Assembly: GCF_003672135.1 (NCBI RefSeq)
Contig: NC_039507.1
Coordinates: 12,888,278-12,952,277 of the forward strand
Reading direction: 5' to 3'
Length of the DNA stretch: 64,000 nt
Source: Ooceraea biroi
Lineage: Eukaryota > Arthropoda > Insecta > Hymenoptera > Formicidae
Under the pieces are notes generated by a model. The model saw nothing but the letters and a program-made list of their open reading frames with translations. It was not told the DNA's origin and ran no database searches. Of the stretch, positions 57,677-64,000 are shown piece after piece (position 1 is the first letter of the stretch; the number at the start of each line of letters is the position of its first letter). Made by a program: the position numbers and the translations under genes.

Positions 57677-58636
57677 TAATCAACGAGGAAACACTTGAGA
57701 CACGTGAAATTCGATTAAAATTAAAAATTGTATATACAATTCCTTCTCGTTATCATACACAATATATATATATACACACACGAGCGATTCGTTCAAGTTC
57801 AAGAAATTTACAAACAATTATGATGAGATCAATTTGGCTAATAAGCTAAGCTAGGAAGCAACTTATCAATCACAGCGTAATAAACATTTATAAAAAATTC
57901 ACATAGATTATAAATCACGCGGAACGTTCGGCATGATAAATCTACGAATATTTGAAATAGTGGTCGCGCCTGCCCGAAGCTTCGTATAAAATAATCATCT
58001 CGGTGACCAGCTCCGATCCATGAAAATTCAACGAACGAGGCTCAACGGACCCCGTAACGACGATAGCGACTAGCGCACCGACTACAGGTATCACGGACTG
58101 TCACGAATAACTGCGGGACGATTCTTCTGCCGCGCACTTCATCTGCCATTTAGCATCGTACGAATCAACGTCACTATTTTTTGCCCGCTACCGAAAATCG
58201 ATCTCTGCCAATCGATACTCGCGATCAAAGCAAAAGCACTGAACAATAACACTGAATGGAACCGCTAGCTAAGATAATCGTTAGCCAATCAAATGGCTGA
58301 TATACGAATACCGCCCCGTGACTGCTCCGTCGACTTCGACATTTCTTTTCGATGTATCGAATGCGACGTGATTGGTCAGGTGGTTAACGAGTGATGCGTG
58401 CGCCACATCTCGTTCTCCCGCGGTTCGCGCGACGCGCAGGTTCACATAACCTATTTCCTATAGCAGTTTCTCATCTACATCGCCCGTGAATTTACAATCT
58501 TACATCCCGTTTCTGCGCGTCAACTGCGGCGAGATTGAAGTTTTGCTTTTAGGTTATATGCTATTTATACAACATAATCCTGTGCTAATGAGTTAGTATT
58601 GTGTTATCGTACGTGCGCGCGAGTCCTCGTCGTAGT
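57677..58636. promoter_or_regulatory. Bidirectional promoter region, EXD2 / THAP-zinc finger gene
   Basis: Only 960 bp separate the divergent start codons. The half nearer the THAP gene is GC- and CpG-richer, with sites such as GCGCGCGAG and TGACGTG-like words, but no defined motif is asserted. No coding sequence is seen. Confidence 0.6.
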
Positions 58637-60768
58637 ATGATGATAACCTGCGCGGCCAGCGGCTGTCCCTCCACTCAGACCACGAAGATAGACGGCAATC
58701 TAATCTCGTTTTTTGCGTTTCCAGAGGACGATCTGTCAGTATCCTCTATATCCCCGCTGTTCAATGCTGATTAGCGATTGCTCAATCTTCCTGTGCTGAA
58801 TTTTAGGAGGAAGAATCAATGGCTTCACAATTGCAATTTGGCGTCGGGTATCGTTAGCGAAAGGGAATCTTGTGGGTTACACTTGTGCGAGCTGCACTTT
58901 GAAAAAGTAAACTTTACCGCGTCCCGAGACTTGAAGTCAAACGCCGTTCCTACCCTGTTCGGTAGAATAGAAGGTTTGCAGGCCTAGCTAGAAATTTACG
59001 TTCCCCTAAGGATTTTCTACAATTATCTTAATATTCTACAGAATATTCATAATTCTTGGAATTGTTTGACATTGATGATCTTCATAAGATTTCTTTATTA
59101 TTTTATCCTGCTTCAATGAAGACAGGTTAGGTTTTAAGTAATAATCGAAATAATCAGTAATTGAAAATTGTTTACAGTAATTTATTTGTAAATATGTGAT
59201 ATGTTATTGGCTTCTAGCATATGGCTATTTCAAAGCTAATTTTATCCTGCTTCTGCATGAGATTAAAATCTTTATAGCTTTGTAACATTGCAATAACGTA
59301 CATATCTCTTTGTAGAGCCTCCAAAGAAGCGTAAACTCGAGAATGTAGTGCAAACTGTACCAGCAAAGGCACCACCGTTCAAGCAGAAAAAGATAGACGA
59401 ACACTCGCATACCTTAGTGACGCCACCACAGAGCCCATTTATGCAACTCACAGATAATGTAGATGATTAATCCATCACTTCAGCAACGTTGCTAACGTAC
59501 AACACTGAATAACTGACAATCTGTATATTACATTGCAGGCTGAAGATCCGACTAGTGGAATTAAAGATGTATCCGTCGATCATGCGGTAGCTATGAACGG
59601 TTCTATGACGTCGAGTTCCATAACGAGTCTTCAGATGCATACGAAGACGTATCGTCTGATGATACAGATCGACAAGATGCGAAGCAAACCGGGCCCAAAG
59701 TGCAAGAAGCTAGTGCCTTTGATAATGCTCAATAACGACGCGAAGCACCTCACGATGAACATGCACGAGATCGTGAGGAAGGATCAGCCACCTTTGCAGA
59801 AACTGGTTAAGAGGGCCTGTGCCAAGGGTAGTTGTAGACTGAAGGAATGTATATTTGGTTCGCGACCGGCGCTCCAATGCGAACTATGTGATAAATATTA
59901 CGTTACGAAGAGAAAGGAGGACAAGAGCTACTCTTGCTCGATATGTTCCAAGACTTTCCTGAATTCGCAGTTGTTATACGTCCACGTTAGGAAGCACTTT
60001 ATCTGCGACATATGCCAGACGGAGTGTAGCTCGCAGATGACGTACGACAAGCACGTGAGGTTGCACGTTAGCACTGATCCGTTGTATCCGTACAAGTGTC
60101 ACCAGTGTGCCAAGATATTCGATCTGAAGGAGAGCGTCAAGCAGCACTGCTCGACGGAGCACCCGAAAATCAAGCTTCAAACCACCACTGTTCAAATTAC
60201 TCCCTCTTCTGTAGCTACCAAGGTCCGCCAACAGAGCGAGTATCGATGCGTCAACTGTAACATCAGTTTCCAGCACGACCAAAGCTACAGGTAAGCGACA
60301 GTGAATACGAATATCATACAAAATGCTTTAGAAATGTGTTTATGAAATACAAAACCATCATCTTGCTCTGCAATGATGAAAACTTGTTACAGGAATCACA
60401 TGAGCGCTCACAAGAGGAAAGAAAGCTTGAGATGTAACATCGGCGAGACGAATAACATAATCCCAGTGCCGAATCCGTTAACTGGCAGCCAGATAGGCAT
60501 ACTGCAAGCGGTGAAGTTCAGCTGTCGGGTGTGCTCGAAGGAATTCGACAACGTCGGGGAAGTCGACGTGCACACGAGGACCCACCTGGAGGACGCCGAG
60601 GAAGGCCTCAACTGCAAAATCTGCAAGCAATCGTTCAAGACCAACGCGGCATTCAGCGAGCACCTGAAGCATCACCTGTCGCGCGCGCATCCTTGTCCAA
60701 TCTGTTCAAAAGCCTTCATTAACGGAACCACATTACAGATACACCTAAAAACGCACCCCGAGTCGTAG
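58637..60768 (+). CDS. THAP-domain C2H2 zinc-finger protein, 507 aa
   Basis: Five exons: 58637-58734, 58807-58961, 59316-59458, 59539-60290, 60393-60768 (1524 nt, phases consistent). Residues 1-84 form a THAP DNA-binding domain with zinc ligands C5, C10, C60 and H63. The family's other invariant positions, P29, W38, F64 and the closing AVPTLF (P81), are also present. Exon 3 is Lys/Pro-rich with a PPKKRK nuclear-localisation motif. The C-terminal half holds seven C2H2 fingers at about 263-285, 286-308, 317-340, 367-389, 425-447, 455-477 and 482-504, plus a degenerate CELCDKYY unit before them. One finger (367-389) is split by intron 4. It is probably a nuclear sequence-specific transcription factor; the orthologue is not assigned. 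The exon 1 donor (CT|GTCAGT) and exon 3 donor (GTAGAT) are weak but give the only continuous frame. ATG 58640 is an alternative start. Confidence 0.92.
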
Positions 60769-63030
60769 GTCCCCGCGATAGATCGTACGTTTTTACTTTG
60801 GCCCTTGCGATGGACGTTCTGTTATTTTTTTCAAGAAACTCGTGTGAAATACAATGTTCGAGTAAGTGTTACCGAGTCTTGTATAGCCGGTACGGTCGGT
60901 ATCTCAATCAAACATAAGCCTGTGTATATTATGTAGAAAATCGTATGCCACTTTTATAGCCACGATGGTAAACGAGTGACAGTCGTATAATATTTGAAAA
61001 TCGTTAACTTCTCAAATTTACATTTTTTTTAAAGTAGAATCATACTTCGTTCTAATTGTTCTTCTATCAATTAAATTAGTTATTATTATTATTATTAGTT
61101 TATATTCAAGCATTGATTTCATTAGGATAGATAGTTTTTTGTTAGTATGTATGCAATATGTATGTATACAATTCCTTTGTAAACAGCGTCCTTTTATTAC
61201 GATGTCATTGCTACGTATCATAAACTTTTTGGATATGTTAATTGCATACGCACGTGAAAGCAATAAATTTCTAGTAAATTTGATTTCCTTTATGTAAACT
61301 TGGAAAGATAATTTTAATTATGCCAACAAAACGAAATATCTAGAAGACATTTTGTAAATATTAAGTCTATACGTGTGAAACTTGGGAAATTCCACAGCTT
61401 CGTATAGTCATATTGATATTTTTATTATGTGTGCGTTCTATAAAAAGGAACCAGAAAAAGAGGGTAGCATACGTACTATACTATTCAATTTATAAATACA
61501 GAAATAAACATTTTCCTAATATATATCTGTGGCTATTAATACCTCCGAACATAGTTCTATTAAAAATAGATCAAAAGTTTTGTTATCTGCTGAATTGGAG
61601 TTTTTTTTTATATGTATAGAGTTTAAGAAAAATTGTATATTTATTTTATAAACTTCTCTAGACTAACATACTTGAAAAGCACTTCCCGAAAAAGTTTTTA
61701 CTAAAATAATAATTGATTTAAGTTAATAGAAATTGAATAAATAAAATTTCATTATGATCTTATTCATCGACATTTTCACAGTTTTAATGAGTCATATATG
61801 TAGACAAGATAAATCCAAACGTGTAAGTAAAAGTGAAAATATATCTTGTCAAAGTTTATCTTAAGCGCAAAAAGCGCTATATATAGTATTACAGATTCTG
61901 TTTTTACTTCTTGTATCTTCAAGATGCGGTAACATGTCATATAAATAGATGGAGATTAAAACGAGCTCTCAAGAGCTCACTTCCTGAAATTGAATTCACA
62001 ATCCGCAAAATAAGGGATTAAAGTTAAATCTGGGAAATTAAAATTATCTTGTTTAACGTCCAAACATCTCCTCTTTTTTTCTTTAAGAAATAAAATTCCA
62101 TACATAATTCTGTCTATACGCAGAGAATATATATAATACAATATCCAAACCAAATTAATGTAAACTAAACAGGTAAAGTTTTTAATTTCAACTTTTATTG
62201 AATTAAGGTATTGAAGAAATGAAGTTTTATCGCGTCTACTTAAATATCTTATAGTTATCTCAAGCGGTCGCGTTTTACGGATTGAACATTCCTAATTCGC
62301 CTATTTTTCGCAGGGAATGCTCGTCGGGGTAACAAGTGTGAGCGTGATGGACCTGGAGATACGAGCATACGAATGAATGAACGGATGAATGAGCGAACGG
62401 ATGACGATAATAGTGTCCTTTGAGAGATGCCGCGGTGCTCTCGTGAAACGCGCGCAGAATGATCCTGATTTTCACAACGAAAGGAACGTCCAGAAGTCAC
62501 CGGCTTACACCGGCACGAACCGGGCACCTGGGAGAAGGGGAACCGCCTCCAAGGCCGACAGCTAAAAGACGCCGACAGCGACGACCCGCTGCGGAACAAT
62601 CGCGCCGATGTTCACGGGTCACCCACTGTCAACGGGGACCACTTCAAACGTAGCCGGCCTCAATGTGTTTATTTGGCCAACGTCAAATTTACTCGTGGCA
62701 AAGGGGAGCCCGAATCGATACGCCGTGCCGCCACGGGCACACACCGCACTTCGCTGCCCTGTTTTTGTATTGGGAGACACAGATCCGATCGTTTTGTGCG
62801 GAGAATCGCGTCACCGGCGGGGCGAGGCGTGGCTTGTGTAAGCCCGTTGTAAGCTCTTGACTTTTCGAGCTTAAGTCGAGGACGCTCCGATAATCCGATT
62901 GCCGCCGACTAAATTGTGGTAAAAATTGAAAGTGCTCGATGTTCAACGAATACGAGTTTCTCTTCTTCTGTGGGAGGCTGTGTAAGATTAGTGCACACAT
63001 GGGACACGCGGAACGCAATGTTTCTTACTT
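60769..63030. other. Intergenic, no gene recognised
   Basis: An AT-rich 3' flank of the THAP gene to about 62240, then a GC-richer patch at 62260-62880 with overlapping chance frames on both strands. The patch could be the promoter of a gene beyond the window; nothing coding is supported. Confidence 0.4.
61262..61267 (+). terminator. Possible poly(A) signal of the THAP gene
   Basis: AATAAA about 0.5 kb after the stop codon, the first clear one on the plus strand. Others follow near 61735. Confidence 0.4.
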
Positions 63031-63710
63031 CCCAGCAAACACAGTCATATAACAATGATATTGCCATAATATAACAGAATGTAACACGCAATATAACATG
63101 TTCGTTACATGTAACGTATATGTTAGTTGTAATTTCCCACTCAAACGAAATTGCAGTAATATAACAATAATATAACGTGTTACTAAAATGTTATTTAAAT
63201 GTTATATAAATGGAATATATATTATTTATTCTTTCTTCCTCTCTCTACAACTACAGGTGTATGTTTAATTTATTTTCCTAAACGTTATGTACAAGTTCGT
63301 ACTTTCCTCTTATTTATTATTCGTTCAAAAATGTACCACTTCATCGTAGAAATGGACTTACGATACAAGTTGTGCCCTGCCGTGATCACCGTTCTTATAT
63401 ATATTTTGTATTATATTTTGCATGCGCGAAACGAAGCCATCTACCGGACAATTCGACATCTGAATGTTAAAAATGATATATAACATAGACAGAATATGCA
63501 AATATTACAGTTATATAATATTGCATATTTCAGTTATATTACTGTTATATTATTATAACCAATGTATAACAGAGCAATATAAGTTTTATAACGCAGTTAT
63601 ATTGCAGTTACAAAGTAAATTATGCAACCTCAACATTAATAACATATAACAGTTGTTATATTACGTGTTATTTCTGTGTTATATAATAGTTATATTTTGT
63701 GTTTACTGGG
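63031..63710. mobile_element. 680-bp ATATAAC-rich MITE with CCCAGCAAACACA ends
   Basis: Terminal repeats CCCAGCAAACACA and TGTGTTTACTGGG (one mismatch). Both subterminal zones contain many copies of ATATAAC/GTTATAT. The flanks read TTACTT at the left and TTACTG at the right, suggesting a 5-bp duplication TTACT. The middle (about 63230-63475) is less repetitive. No transposase is seen. Confidence 0.75.
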
Positions 63711-63802
63711 TTACTGTCTTGTAAATGGATGTAAAATAAAAGTTTTTTATTGTTATCTGATTGGACATGTTGGAATAATTAATTATTCATTATTTTGATA
63801 TA

Positions 63803-64000
63803 TTGGATTGTAACAAAAGTTCGTAGCGTTATTTTAATGAAATTCCAAGAGAAAATTATTATAAATATATGCATAAATATTTATTAAATTCAAATACATA
63901 TGCGTCGTCTTGTTCTACTAACGTTTGTCATCTTTGTGGTAGCTTTATAATTCCATTTTTTTCAGACACACACCTTGTCATCCTTTTTTTTATTAAAAAG
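63803..64000 (-). mobile_element. Mariner relic, runs off the window
   Basis: The terminus TTGGATTGTAACAAAAGTTC follows TA. On the minus strand a decayed transposase C-terminus reads GIIKLPQR, then a stop where Trp is expected, then QTLVEQ. Same family as 7531-7725. The remainder lies beyond the window. Confidence 0.75.

Noticed and set aside
63199..63483. 94-codon plus-strand frame inside the ATATAAC MITE
   Set aside because: Hydrophobic chance translation of AT-rich DNA, no homologue recognised.

Overview
This is eukaryotic nuclear DNA. The genes carry GT-AG introns, the intergenic spacers are AT-rich and TE-rich, and the transposons are mariner, hAT-like, TTAA-type, PIF/Harbinger-like and Helitron. 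The protein set and TE mix fit an insect, and I infer a hymenopteran, probably an ant. No sequence here proves the species. There are no bacterial operons, CRISPR arrays or phage features.

Layout. (1) 1-21.4 kb: no gene recognised. GC-rich patches alternate with AT-rich DNA holding repeats: an inverted repeat with a tRNA-like sequence on each arm (about 8.1-10.0 kb), a 139-bp TTAA MITE nested in one arm, a 656-bp TTAA foldback element (12.6-13.3 kb) and a Harbinger-like MITE (19.9-20.5 kb). (2) 21.5-40.8 kb, minus strand: a six-coding-exon gene assembled here from short exons with matching phases. It encodes a 267-residue basic, coiled-coil-like protein with two copies of a W-G-[KR]-P-G-x-G-A-P motif. 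Its roughly 11-kb intron and the shorter ones carry several MITEs. (3) 41-46.7 kb: intergenic, ending in a complete 1287-bp mariner whose transposase is interrupted by one nonsense codon. (4) 47-60.8 kb: a dense block of five housekeeping-type genes: a thioredoxin-fold ER membrane protein (+), an ELMO-domain Arl2-GAP-like protein (-), the mitochondrial import motor subunit Pam16/Magmas (+), the DEDDy exonuclease EXD2 (-) and a THAP/C2H2 zinc-finger protein (+). They alternate in strand, giving two convergent 3' ends and two divergent (head-to-head) promoter regions. (5) 60.8-64 kb: intergenic, with an ATATAAC-rich MITE and a mariner relic running off the window end.

Functionally, Pam16 and EXD2 are both mitochondria-associated in other animals. 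The thioredoxin-like protein carries a C-terminal dilysine ER-retrieval signal. ELMOD proteins act on Arl-family GTPases. The genes look like independent neighbours, not a pathway. I did not find a recognisable new defence or biosynthetic system. The most original items are the duplicated-motif protein gene, the mirrored tRNA-like inverted repeat and several nested or internally deleted transposons with exact target-site duplications.
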